A stretch of DNA of 64,000 nucleotides. Source: Spiroplasma chinense (lineage in GTDB: Bacteria > Bacillota_I > Bacilli_A > Mycoplasmatales > Mycoplasmataceae). Within the stretch, counting starts at the first letter, position 1. Each line of letters starts with the position of its first letter. Below the pieces are notes generated by a model. That model was not told the DNA's origin, made no database searches, and was given only the letters and a program-made list of their open reading frames with translations. The DNA is taken from positions 1,302,001-1,366,000 of the forward strand of contig NZ_CP043026.1 of the NCBI RefSeq assembly GCF_008086545.1, read 5' to 3'. Position numbers and translations under genes: made by a program. Positions 21,059 to 31,218 of the stretch are shown one piece after another.

Positions 21059-22015
21059 TTATAGTTCATTATCGATTAATTTTTTTAAATCATTTACAAT
21101 ATTTTCAACTTCTTCAAAGTTATTTAACTTTGCACCAGATGCTAATTTGTGTCCTCCACCATTATACATCTGTGCAACTTTATTAATGTCATATGCTCTT
21201 GAACGTATTGAAACTTTAATTTTATCTGTAGTTTCACTTTCATAAGCAATAAATCAAACTAAAATCTCTTTGATTCCTGCCAAAGCATTTAGAGCTAGTT
21301 TAACTTCTTCTTCTGTCAGTTCAAATTCACTGTGGTCTGTTTTTTTAACTTTAATGTATGCCATAGGATAACCTTCAATGTAAGTTGCCATTGAAAAACC
21401 TTTGTTCATTCATTTTTTTATTTTTAAATCTTGTGTGTAAAGATCGTTATAAACTTCTTCCATTTTAGCTCCACAAGAAAATAAAATAGATGCTGTTTTA
21501 AAAGTTTCTTGATTTGTTTTTGTGTACAAGAATCTTCCAGAATCTGTAATTAAACCATAGTAAAGATAAGTTGCAGCACTGCTTGAAATTTTTAAATTTT
21601 TTTCATGAGCAAAAAGTGTAACAACTTGAGTACAAGCTATTGCACTTTCATCAACTAATTTAAAATCTCCGTAGTTGTCAACTTCAATGTGATGGTCAAC
21701 TTTGAAAATTTCTTTTACATTATCTTTTGCAATAAAATCTATTCTTTCAAAGTTTGCAACATCAACTGTAATCATTAATGAATTTGAAATTATTTCTTCT
21801 GTTAATAATTGTTCATCTTCAAAAAGTTTGTCTTCATTAAATTTATGTCCTACTACAAAAACCTTTTTATTTTCAAAGTTATCTAAAATTATTTCTTTTA
21901 AACCTAAAGCACTACCTTGTGCATCTCAATCAGGATTAATATGTTTTGCAATTATTATATTTTCATATTGTGAAATTTTTTCAATCAAATCATTTTGTTG
22001 TTCGCTAATTTTCAT
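21059..22015 (-). CDS. nrnA: DHH-family nanoRNase / pAp phosphatase
   Basis: 318 aa. Degrades short oligoribonucleotides and 3',5'-adenosine bisphosphate. Shows HINPDWDAQGS (DHH motif I), VDHH near 106-109, and the DHHA1 motif GGGHKLASGA near the C-terminus. One variant: Asp-Trp-Asp replaces the common D-x-D region (P-D-W-D-A). ATG at 22015 after TAGGAG. Starts 10 bases after the ABC-like gene. Confidence 0.88.
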
Positions 22016-22025
22016 TTCTTTTCTC

Positions 22026-23885
22026 CTAGATGGTTCTCAATATTGAGTCTTCTGACAAGTATATAGTTGTTCTTGCTTTGTGTTCAAATCTTAAAGTTGT
22101 GTAGAAGAAAATTCTTACACCACTATTTAAAATAATTTCAAAAATATTTGGATCTTTAAATTCTTCTGTCTGACGAATTTTTCCAGTTAGTTCAATATAC
22201 TTTCCTTTTAGTTCTTTTTTAGATAAATAAATTTTAAATGGATTAATTAAGAACTGTCCTTTTTCATCAAGTCTTGTGTTTTCAAGTTTAACTTTTTGAC
22301 CTAACACTTCTACAGTTTTTCCATCATAGCTGTAAGCTACTCTATTTTTATTTGCAAAAATTGAGCTCCCGTAAGTGTTTCAATTTTCTTTCATTAGTGA
22401 TTCAAAATCTGTTTCATAAGTTTTTTCTTCATCAACTACATAAATGTTTTTTGAAAGTCTATAAGAGTTTTCAATTCCTTTTTCTAAAAAGACTGCACTA
22501 AATTTTGGATTAATAGATTTTAAATTTTCTACAATATTAAATAGTTCTTCACATTCTTCTTTAGAAAGTCTTGAAAGTATATTGTAAAATACGAAGTTAT
22601 ATTTTTTTAGATAAATACTATTTAAGATTTTAAAATAAATGTTATTTGTAACACTAACTTTAAAAGTAGTTTTTACAAAGTTCATTTTCATTCCTAAATC
22701 TTCAACAGTTTTATTAATTCAATCTCATGCTTGTGCATTAATTGTTTTTATATTATCTTTGTATTCTTGTTTTGTAATTCTAAAAGTTTTTAAATCTCCT
22801 TCAAAAACTTTTCCTTCCAAAACTTCTTTATGATACTTATGCATAACCTCAACAATTTTTCCTCTGATAATTGTCGCCTCATCTGCTAGAGCTTCAAAAG
22901 CCATGTTGTCTTGTTTTTGTTTAAATTCAAATCTTTGATCTTTTGCAAGTTGTCTTCATTTAAAAAGTTCATCTATTTCTTTTAATCTTTTGAATTTTTT
23001 AGCATCAGTTTTTTTCAATTCAAAGATGATTTGTTTTGAAAGGTTCTTAATAATAAATTTGTTTTTTGAAATTTTTCTTTTAATGTTTGCTATTTTTAAA
23101 TCAATGATTTTTAATTGTTTTCTGATAACAAAGTTTTGTTGAGTAAACTTAAGTTCTTTAGCTTTTTTTCTTGTTTCTCTATTTTTAGATTTTCTTGCAT
23201 TGTATTCACAAGTACATAAAGAATTTAAGTCTATGAATGAATAAACTTTATCTCACAAACTTTGTAAAAAAGTTTGTAAAAATTCAAGGTTAGCATTTTT
23301 TTCAATAAGGTAATAATAATCTTTAACTATAATACGAATATGTTCTTCAATATTTCCATATTTTTCTTGAAGTTTATTATCGTTAAAAGTTACCATTTTA
23401 TCCAAAAACTCATCTAGTCATTGCATTTCAATAGCAACTGAACTTTCAATGAATTGTTCAACCATTGATTCCACTTTTGCTCTCATGTCTAAATCACTTT
23501 GATTATTCTTTGATGTAACAAAAGAAAGATAAGAATATTTAGAGTTAATATAATTTATTTTAGCCTCTGAGTAAAAATTCTTATTTAAAAGTAATGATCA
23601 GTATAATCAAAACTTTTCTGGTCATCTTCTAATAAGACTATTTCTTGAGTCTATTAAAGCTACCTTTCTTCTTGTTCATTGTGCATTAACTTTATCAAAA
23701 CCATCAATTTTAAAAACTCCGTTTTTAACTAAGTTTCTTCCCATTAAAATGTTCTTAAAGTGTCTTAAAGTTTTGTCTTCTGCACCAATTACAGTTGCAA
23801 CCTCACTTTTATTTACTTCAAAATTAACATTTTGAGGTGTAACCTTCTTATTTACGAATGTTGCATTCTTTATTTGAAAACTCAT
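22026..23885 (-). CDS. Degenerate ABC-ATPase-like protein
   Basis: 619 aa in one frame. The first about 75 residues align by eye with the start of an ABC ATPase (IKNATF, VNFEVNKSEVATVIGAE, FKIDGFDKVNAQW), but the Walker A is replaced (GAEDKTLRH instead of G-x4-GKT), and no LSGGQ or DEPT motif is seen later. Residues 100-400 are helical and Lys-rich with coiled-coil character. The last about 100 residues look like beta strands (KVKLENTRL, GKYIELTGKIRQ). GGAGG precedes the ATG. Probably a non-hydrolytic relative with a structural job; function unknown. Confidence 0.6.
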
Positions 23886-23931
23886 GTTATACCTCCAACT
23901 CTTATTATTGTATATGAAAATGCTAAGAAAA

Positions 23932-23952
23932 TAAAAAAACCAGTTTCCTGGT
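23932..23952 (-). terminator. Terminator of rpmE
   Basis: ACCAG / CTGGT stem (23939-23943, 23948-23952) with T run on the minus strand, 23 bases past the rpmE stop. Confidence 0.65.
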
Positions 23953-23975
23953 CGCTTATTAATATAGACTGTTTG

Positions 23976-24257
23976 TTATTTTTTTGTTTTTTTTGCATTT
24001 TCAGCTTTTTGTGCTTCACTTGCTGCTTGTTTTTCGGCAACCTTAGCATCTTTTTTAACAAATTTTTCTTTGAATTTTTCAACTCTTCCTTCTGCATTTG
24101 CAAAAGATTGTTTTCCAGTGTAGTATGGATGACAGTTTGAGCAAGTATCTACTCTTACTTCTTCTCCTTTTGTTGATCCTGACATAAATTCGTTGCTACA
24201 TGTTGTACATACAAATTTTGCTTCGAAACTTTTTGGATGGATATCTGTTTTTGGCAT
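23976..24257 (-). CDS. rpmE: 50S ribosomal protein L31
   Basis: 93 aa. MPKTDIHPKSFEAKFVCTTC and the following CSNCHPYYTGKQ show the four-Cys zinc-binding L31 type. A Lys/Ala-rich tail of about 30 residues follows, longer than in most bacteria. GGAGG precedes the ATG at 24257; upstream in-frame codons lack a ribosome-binding site. Confidence 0.93.
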   Translation of the reverse strand: MPKTDIHPKSFEAKFVCTTCSNEFMSGSTKGEEVRVDTCSNCHPYYTGKQSFANAEGRVEKFKEKFVKKDAKVAEKQAASEAQKAENAKKTKK

Positions 24258-24320
24258 AATTATTACCTCCTGATTTCTAAAAAATAACATATAGTTCAAT
24301 ACAAAACTAATAATACCATA

Positions 24321-24359
24321 TTTTTAACAAAAACAATTAATTTTTGTTTTTGTTAAAAA
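24321..24359. repeat. AT-rich inverted repeat
   Basis: TTTTTAACAAAAAC (24321-24334) pairs with GTTTTTGTTAAAAA (24346-24359). No T run follows on either strand, so it is not a standard terminator; it lies between the gene at 24375 and rpmE. Confidence 0.6.
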
Positions 24360-24374
24360 AAATATATGCCCTTT

Positions 24375-24878
24375 TTATGAACCTTTATCTGGAAATCATT
24401 GTATTTTTGGTCTTTCCCCTTCATACTGTAATAACTTATTATTAATAAGTTTATAACCTTGTTTGGCAAAATCCATCTTGATTTTTCTGTACAAATTAAA
24501 TATTAATAACACTCTAATGAGTGGTAAGAAACAAAAGAACTTTGTTACTTTAATCGATTTATTTCACTTTTCACCATTATCAAGACGTTTAACAAGTATT
24601 TGCATTAGTTCTAAATATTCTATTGAACCTTTTGTAACAAGAAAGGTTAAAAATAGAAATAAAAAACCATATGCTGCTAAAAAAATTCATCAATCCATAC
24701 TTCTAACAATAAAATACATTGCCAGAATTGCTATAGCTACTATTATTTGGGTTGTAAAGAAACTTATCATTCCTCTAAGAAAAACTGTAAATCCGTCACT
24801 GTTTAATATTTTTTTATCCAAATCAACATCTTTTCAATTGGTTGGATTATTTTGTGGCTTTCAAAATTTTGAAGCCAT
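24375..24878 (-). CDS. Small membrane protein, unknown
   Basis: 167 aa, starting MASKFWKPQNN (several UGA-coded Trp). Membrane segments at about 36-58 and 62-82, then a cytoplasmic helical part with basic residues and a short hydrophobic patch near 110-125. AAGGAGTGATGTAT precedes the ATG at 24878. Single gene. Family not recognised. Confidence 0.7.
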
Positions 24879-24951
24879 ATACATCACTCCTTCAAAATTT
24901 TTGATAATTAATACTTCTTAATTTTAACATCTTAACCCTCACAAAAAGGGT

Positions 24952-24983
24952 ATAAAAAAAGTAAACTACATCAGTTTACTTTT
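24952..24983 (-). terminator. Terminator, copy 1 of a repeated hairpin
   Basis: AAAAGTAAACT / AGTTTACTTTT with loop ACATC and T run on the minus strand. The same 32 bases recur at 27735-27766. Confidence 0.85.
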
Positions 24984-24994
24984 TGAAACATTAT

Positions 24995-26854
24995 TTAAAC
25001 CTTGCTTCTTTTTACAAATATAAAACTTGATACTAAATAAGTCAATAACGATAATATTAAATATATAGATATTAATGAACCAACACTTGAATTATTGCTA
25101 AATTTTACCTTATTGTCTTTGTAATAACTAATTTCATTATTAATATCATTCATTTTTTCAAGCTCTTTGGCATCATAGATCACATTTTCATTAGCTGGCA
25201 TTTTAATTATCCCTCATGAAAGATTTAAGATATAGAATCTTTCATTATTCAAATTACTATTAAAGATTTGATAAAAATGATTTAATAAATTGACTTTATT
25301 AAATTTATTTAATTTCTTTTGTAAATCTAAAAAATCATAAGAGTTTTTTATAATATATTTTTGTTCTCCTGAAGCATCAGGGTTTTTAACCTCTCCCTCA
25401 GTATCTAAATAATAACTTCTCACTAGTAGATTTGTTAGTATGTTATTAAAAATAGCAAGACCTGGATAATTTGTATAAATTTCTGCCAACTCTTTGTTTT
25501 TTTCTTTTAAAATTTCGGTTTTATTTGAATCTTTAAACTCTGCTTTTATTGGGTTATATTTTGATATTTGAGTATCTCAAAAACTTTTTGAGTCCCTTAA
25601 TATTTCTCTGTCAATTCCTAATTGATCTGGGACACTATAATTTGCATATGAGTTTAAAACTAAATCTGCAAATTTTTTATTTTCATTTGACAAATATTTC
25701 TTCAAAGTTTTTATATAACCTTCGAATTCATAAGGTTCGGAGTTACGTGAATATGTATAAGAATTTGGGACAAAATATTCAAGTTTATTATTTAAAGCAG
25801 GATTATCTCTATCTTTGGCATTATATTTAAATTTTACAAACTCATCTTGATGTTCGCTTGTCACTCTAATAAGTTCTGATATTATTTTTCCTAATTTTGA
25901 ATCCCCAAATATAGTTTCAAAATTTTGAGAATTTTCACCAGAAACATTAAGAAAAAATAATAAACCAATATTTAATTGTTTATAAAAACTTGGTTCATTA
26001 GAATCCACAATTTGCGCTTCAGCTGCGTTATTAGTTCAACCAAGAATGTTAATTCAATCTATTTTTTGTTCTGTATGCGATTCTATCGTTAAATCATCTC
26101 AAAAAGCACTTAAACTTTCTTCTATTACATTTTTATAATTTGTATCATCATTTAACAAATTATAAAAGTTACTTCCCATTTTGATGTCTTGTCTATATCC
26201 TTGAGATAGAACAAGATTTTTATTACTAATTAAACCGTTATCTTTATAGAATGCAGCCATACTTAATAAAGGACTTGCAACTATTATCAATGACAAGAAG
26301 CCCATTAATAATAGCGAAAATAAATCACTTAACATAGAAACTGCAAAAATAGCTAATGGTGTAAAAAATATTAAAAAGAAATATAATGATAATGTTGGTG
26401 ATAAGACAAATTCATTTCAATTATCACCTAAGTTACTTGTAAAAAAAGTTAAAAGAGTCAATAAAACCAAAATGGTATTTGCAATTATAACTATAAAGTT
26501 AATTGCCAAGACTCTTGTAAAGAATGAAGTGTATAAGTTTATTCCATTTCTTTGTTCTGTCTTAAGATATCCATTGGTTTTGTGATCTGTAAATAAATTT
26601 ATTGAAATAAATACAACAAATATAATTGATAATGCAATTATAACCATAAACTTAATTAAAACCCAAGTTGTTAAACTTGCAATTCCATCATCATTGAACT
26701 TAATTAATGAAATGAAAAGATTAAGAGCAAAAATTATCATTACAAAAAGTGCTACACAAATTCAATTTTTTACACTAATTAAAGATAATCTTGTATTAAC
26801 TTTTAAAATTACTCAAAAAACTTTTAAATTATTTATTACAGCTTGCTTTTTCAT
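24995..26854 (-). CDS. ABC-type permease with large extracytoplasmic domain
   Basis: 619 aa. About six hydrophobic segments in residues 25-245, then about 340 polar residues and a final membrane segment (ISIYLILSLLTYLVSSFIF) ending KRSKV. Same architecture as 1123-2862; the large domain probably faces outside. The start is 2 bases past the stop of its ATPase. Substrate unknown. Confidence 0.75.
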
Positions 26855-26856
26855 AA

Positions 26857-27615
26857 TTATTCCCTGCTCTCCTTGATGTTTTCATTCATTAGAGAATCAA
26901 TATCCACTTTTTTTCTTTTAGTTGTTTTTAGTGATGAATAGATTTCTAAAATATTTTCTTTTTCTTTATCAATTTTCTTGTTGTAAATTACTTTACCTTG
27001 CTCTAATAAAATTAGTTTATTTGCAACTTTTTGAAGTTCATCAATATTATGACTTGTTATAAGTATTCCTACTCCATTTTTGTTAATATCTGAAATTATT
27101 TCTAAAAACTCTATTTTTGATTCTACGTCCATGTTTGCAGTAGGTTCATCAAAGAATATATATTCAGGAGATTGCATAAGAACTCCTGCAAGAATAACTC
27201 TTTTCTTTTGTCCACCAGATAACTCTTTAATTCTTTTTGTTTTTAATTCAGAGATATCTAAGAGTTCTAAATTCTTATCAATTCTTTCATTTATATCTTT
27301 TAATTTTTGATTTTTAATTAAACCAAAATGTTGTAAATATTTATCCACTCTAATATTTAAATTTGTATTTTCAATATCTGAGAAGAATGCAATTCTACTT
27401 AGATTATTGTTTGAAAAAATATTTTCTCCATCAATTAAAATACTTCCGTTATTCAAATTTAATTCATTAAAAATAGCCTTTATTGTTGTGGTTTTACCTG
27501 CACCATTATCACCAACAAAAGCTATAATATCTTCCTTTTTAAAATCAAAACTTACATTATTCAAAGCTTCGTATTTTCTTTTATAAGTCTTTGATATATC
27601 TAATATTTCTATCAT
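26857..27615 (-). CDS. ABC transporter ATP-binding protein (ABC-2-like)
   Basis: 252 aa from ATG 27615, chosen because GGGAG sits 6 bases upstream; upstream in-frame codons lack one. Walker A GDNGAGKT, signature LSGGQKKR, Walker B YIFFDEPTANMD and switch His in ITSH are present. Strong resemblance to 367-1104 (both MIEV/MIEI starts, same motif order). Forms a two-gene unit with 24995. Confidence 0.9.
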   Translation of the reverse strand: MIEILDISKTYKRKYEALNNVSFDFKKEDIIAFVGDNGAGKTTTIKAIFNELNLNNGSILIDGENIFSNNNLSRIAFFSDIENTNLNIRVDKYLQHFGLIKNQKLKDINERIDKNLELLDISELKTKRIKELSGGQKKRVILAGVLMQSPEYIFFDEPTANMDVESKIEFLEIISDINKNGVGILITSHNIDELQKVANKLILLEQGKVIYNKKIDKEKENILEIYSSLKTTKRKKVDIDSLMNENIKESRE

Positions 27616-27734
27616 TTCATTCTCCCTAATCTGAAAAATTAAATCACACATTGTTATATGTCAATAAATTTATATTTTTCCTTATGTTACTCTTTTCATT
27701 TCTAACTATTTTAATTTTAACATTTAAAAGAGCA

Positions 27735-27766
27735 ATAAAAAAAGTAAACTACATCAGTTTACTTTT
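27735..27766 (-). terminator. Terminator, copy 2 of a repeated hairpin
   Basis: Identical over 32 bases to 24952-24983; overlaps the stop codon of the HTH ORF. Confidence 0.85.
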
Positions 27767-27932
27767 CATATTTTGTTTTTAGGGCATCCTTACCGCCCTT
27801 CTCGTACTTTTTAATTCAATTTCTTAGCGAAACAACACTAACATTTCTTGTTGGAGCAAAGTTGGTTACCGAAGCACCTGACTTTTTATACTCCTCAATT
27901 ATTTTTATCTTTTCTTCTGCAGTTAAATGCAT
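27759..27932 (-). CDS. Solitary transposase-type helix-turn-helix protein
   Basis: 57 aa starting MHLTAEEKIKIIEEYKKSG. Looks like the N-terminal HTH of IS3/IS150-type OrfA proteins (VVSLRNWIKKYEKGGKDALK). UGA encodes Trp39. No catalytic DDE part and no inverted repeats nearby. Starts 15 bases after fba without a clear ribosome-binding site. Its GGGCGG/GCCC-rich end is more GC-rich than its surroundings. Either an IS remnant or a domesticated regulator; terminator overlaps its stop. Confidence 0.6.
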
Positions 27933-27947
27933 TTTAATCCGTTCGAA

Positions 27948-28841
27948 TTACTTAGCTTTACCGTAGCATCCAAACATTTGTGTTAATTCAACAAATGTGT
28001 TTTTTAGTGCTTTAAATCCTGGTGCTAATAATTTACGTGGATCAAAACCTTTTGCTTCGTCGTCTAAATCTTTTTTAGCTTCAACATAAGTTCTTGTAGC
28101 ATCTCTAAATGCTAATTGTAACTCAGTATTAACATTGATTTTTGAAATTCCTAGTTCAATTGCTTTTTTCACTTGGTCTTGAGGAATTCCTGATCCACCA
28201 TGTAATACCATAGGCATGTTACATGCTGCTTGTAAGTCTTGTAGAGTTTCAAAAGAAAGTGTTTTTCATCATTCAGGGTATTTACCGTGAATGTTTCCGA
28301 TTCCTGCTGCTAACATTGAAATTCCAGTAGTTGACATTTCAGCTGCTTGGTTAGGGTCTCCTAATTCACCTTCTCCAACAACTCCATCTTCTTCCCCACC
28401 GATTGAACCAATTTCAGCTTCAACAGAAACTTCGTGTTCATTTGCAAAGTCCATTAATTCTTTAACTTTTGCGATATTTTCTTCGTATGGTAAGTGTGAT
28501 CCATCAAACATAACTGATGAATAACCAGCTTCTATACATTTTTTAGCCATTTCTAATGATTGACCGTGGTCTAAGTGTAATGCTACAGGAACTGTAATGT
28601 TTAGATCATCTAAAAGACCATTAACCATTCCTACGATTGTTTTTAAACCTCCCATGTATTTTATTGCTCCTTCTGATGTTGCAATAATAGTTGGTGTGTT
28701 TGATTCTTGAGCAGCTTCTAAAATTGCTTTTGCTCACTCAAGATTATTAATGTTAAAGTGCCCGATTGCATATTTTCCTTCATGTGCAGCTTTAACCATT
28801 TCTCTAGCGTTAACTAGTTTGTTATGATATATTTTTGACAT
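27948..28841 (-). CDS. fba: Fructose-bisphosphate aldolase, class II
   Basis: 297 aa. Zinc-dependent cleavage of fructose 1,6-bisphosphate in glycolysis. LHLDHGQ, HGGSGI and INVNTELQ are the class II metal- and phosphate-binding blocks. Two UGA codons encode the Trp pair after KYPE. GGAGGATTATTTT precedes the ATG at 28841. Leader with terminators described separately. Confidence 0.96.
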
Positions 28842-28862
28842 AAAATAATCCTCCTAGAAATA

Positions 28863-28868
28863 ATTATA
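28863..28868 (-). promoter_or_regulatory. Candidate -10 of fba
   Basis: Minus strand TATAAT 22 bases upstream of the fba start; no clear -35. A second candidate, TGCTATTAT at 29025-29017, would give a leader of about 170 bases. Confidence 0.35.
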
Positions 28869-28901
28869 CAACTTTATTGTGAATATTTCTTTTAAAACCA
28901 A

Positions 28902-28931
28902 AAAAATGAACCAGTACATCGGTTCATTTTT
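28902..28931 (-). terminator. Terminator between lipoprotein gene and fba
   Basis: AAAAATGAACC (28902-28912) pairs with GGTTCATTTTT (28921-28931); T run on the minus strand. Confidence 0.85.
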
Positions 28932-28943
28932 CTTGCATTAACT

Positions 28944-28967
28944 CTCTAATTTAAATTCCAATTAGAG
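28944..28967. repeat. Inverted repeat upstream of the fba terminator
   Basis: CTCTAATT / AATTAGAG, 8-bp stem, loop 8. Followed on the plus strand by eight T after a 6-base spacer, so it might end antisense transcription. Confidence 0.45.
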
Positions 28968-29080
28968 GATAGATTTTTTTTTAGTTTATCTGGGTTTATG
29001 CAACCTAGACACTTATATAATAGCATATTTTGTTGTATATTTCAGAAAAATTAAGTTAAATTTAATGAAACCAAATCAAC

Positions 29081-29959
29081 TTACACTAAATTTGGGTCTA
29101 AAACTTTAATACCTTTAAGTTTGGTAGAACTGTTTTCTGAATATATAGTAATTTTTTCACCTTCCTGTAGATGATTTCCTGTATGCTCAAATTCAATTCC
29201 ATAATCCTTACCATATTTAAAGTCTCCATTCAAAAGTTTAATTCTTCCTATAAGAATTTCTTTAATTTTTTCTTTTTCTAAACCTACCCTAAACATTCCA
29301 AGTTCAAAATCATTTAGATCATATTTTATTGTTTTCAAAGATATTGAACCGGTTATGAAATTTCTAGAATTATCAACACTTCTGATAATTATTGTTTTTT
29401 CTCCAACCAATCTTTCAGGTGCATTATCAAATTCTTGCACAAGTGTTCCTGGCTCTAAAATAAATTTATAATTATTTTCTAATATAAGTTCTCTTCTTAT
29501 TTGTCTATTTAAAAAGCTAATAATACTTTCTTTAAAAAAGGTCCAGGGCACATTCGCATGTAATGAGTAATTATCAAAATAATTCATATCTATTTTTGAA
29601 ATATCAAATTTAGAAACTATAAGACTCGCTTCTCCTTTAACATGCTTTGAACTATTTGTTGAATTAATTTTTATAATATCACCAGAATTTAAATAATCAT
29701 TTTGACCAACATAATTTATAAAAAAGACTTCGAATGAATTTTCTATTTCTTCTGAAGTAAGACCAAAAGTTCCATCTCATATTCTGGAAGTAACTTTTTC
29801 TTCCACAACTCTTGCTTCTTCGTTTGCAAATAATTCTAGATCTGATAAGTTTGAAAGATCGTAAACATTTGAATTTAGGCTACTTTGGCAAGCTTCAACC
29901 AGATTTGTTGAAACACCCAAAATTAAGGAAAGTCCAGATATTTTTAAAAATTTCTTCAT
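29081..29959 (-). CDS. Lipoprotein, paralogue of 31219-32619
   Basis: 292 aa. Lipoprotein signal peptide MKKFLKISGLSLILGVSTN with lipobox VEAC, Cys24. The mature part carries YDLSNLSDLELFANE near its start and a module with GEKTIIIRSVDNS, ITGSISLKTIKYDLND and GEKITIYS that matches the larger lipoprotein. AAAGGATAAATC precedes the ATG. Surface protein, function unknown; third gene of the cluster. Confidence 0.8.
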
Positions 29960-29985
29960 GATTTATCCTTTCATTACCCAATATT

Positions 29986-31095
29986 CTAACCAAGTCCATA
30001 TTCTGGCTTTAAGGTAAATGTTGTCATATGCATACTTGCAGAAGTTCTTGCTCATTGAGCATTTCAAGCAGTTGCATAAGCACTAATATCTATTTCATAA
30101 CCTACTCTAAATCTGTAATTATTTATTCACACTAAAACAGCACGTCCATAAACTTTTGTTCAATTTGTTCCTGTATAAACCCTGTCCATTATACTAACCT
30201 TAGTAGTGGTTGACTTTAAGTCTAATGTTATTCTTGTGTAAAGAGCCTCATCCTTTTTCCCTGATGGGTGTTCCTGATTGTGTCATCTATTTCCATTTGC
30301 ATTATTTCAAGTAAAACCTTTTCATCACAAAGACACTTCATTATACGATTTCAAAAGCGCCTCTTTTCCTAAATGTACATCATAAGTCACAAATTGAGAA
30401 ACACTTTTTTTCTGTGTTGAATTATAAGCTTCCACCAAAATTTCTTTGTTAGTAATTGTAGTTTTTTCATGCATTTTTTCAATTCCATTATAATAGTAAA
30501 CCGTAACAACTCCACTATATTTTAAAGAATGTACTTTTGCATTTCTATACCCTAAATCCTCTAAATAAAAATCTCCTTTTTTTATCTCTGAGTTTTTTTC
30601 TAAAATCGCTGCTTCTATTTGTTCTTCTGTTGGATTTCTAAAACTTCCCAAATGCCTATTAATAATTAATTCCGATAGAGGCTCGAAATTGAAATCATTA
30701 AAAATCCTTACTTTAAATGTTAAAATTCCGCTATATTCAGTTAACGAAAAAGGTGGTATCATTTTTATATTTGCTTCTATAAAGCTATGATCTTTGTCAG
30801 GCATATAAGATGGAAGCCCTCTAATAATCCAATCAGCCCCTCTTATATAACTCATATAAATTTTTTTGATAATTTCATTATCTTTATTATTTTCAAATAA
30901 ACCATCTATAATTTTTTCTTCAAAATCTTTTACACCAAACCCATACATGTTAACATCAAAACTTTCTATTTCTAATTTTGATAGGTCTTGTGCACTGTTT
31001 TGAACAGTTATTTTATTCGTATTTATATTTGTAAAAACTGTTGTTGCTGGGCTCACAACTAAACTTAGCGATCCCAAAATAGGTAATATTATCAC
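29986..31095 (-). CDS. Secreted protein lacking lipobox Cys; GTG start or frameshift
   Basis: 369 aa from GTG 31095. Hydrophobic N-terminus IILPILGSLSLVVSPATTV resembles the cluster's signal peptides but is followed by FTN instead of a lipobox Cys. Mature part contains a D-L-S-K-L-E-I-E-S-F module like the neighbouring lipoproteins and a Trp-rich C-terminus full of UGA codons. An ATG AAA ATG sits just upstream in another frame; one extra A in the AAAA run would join it in frame (M-K-N-V-I-I-L-P). So either GTG is the start or there is a 1-base slip. SD AAAGGAATG. Confidence 0.65.
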
Positions 31096-31218
31096 ATTTT
31101 CATTCCTTTCTTTATATTTATTAATAGACTTTTATACTTTTAGTTTTTTTATTATTGTTATCAATATCTTTTATATATCAAATGACCTAAGGTTACATTT
31201 TTAATATGTACTGATTTA

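Noticed and set aside
24321-24359. Terminator after the gene at 24375
   Set aside because: No T run follows the stem on the minus strand; kept only as an inverted repeat.
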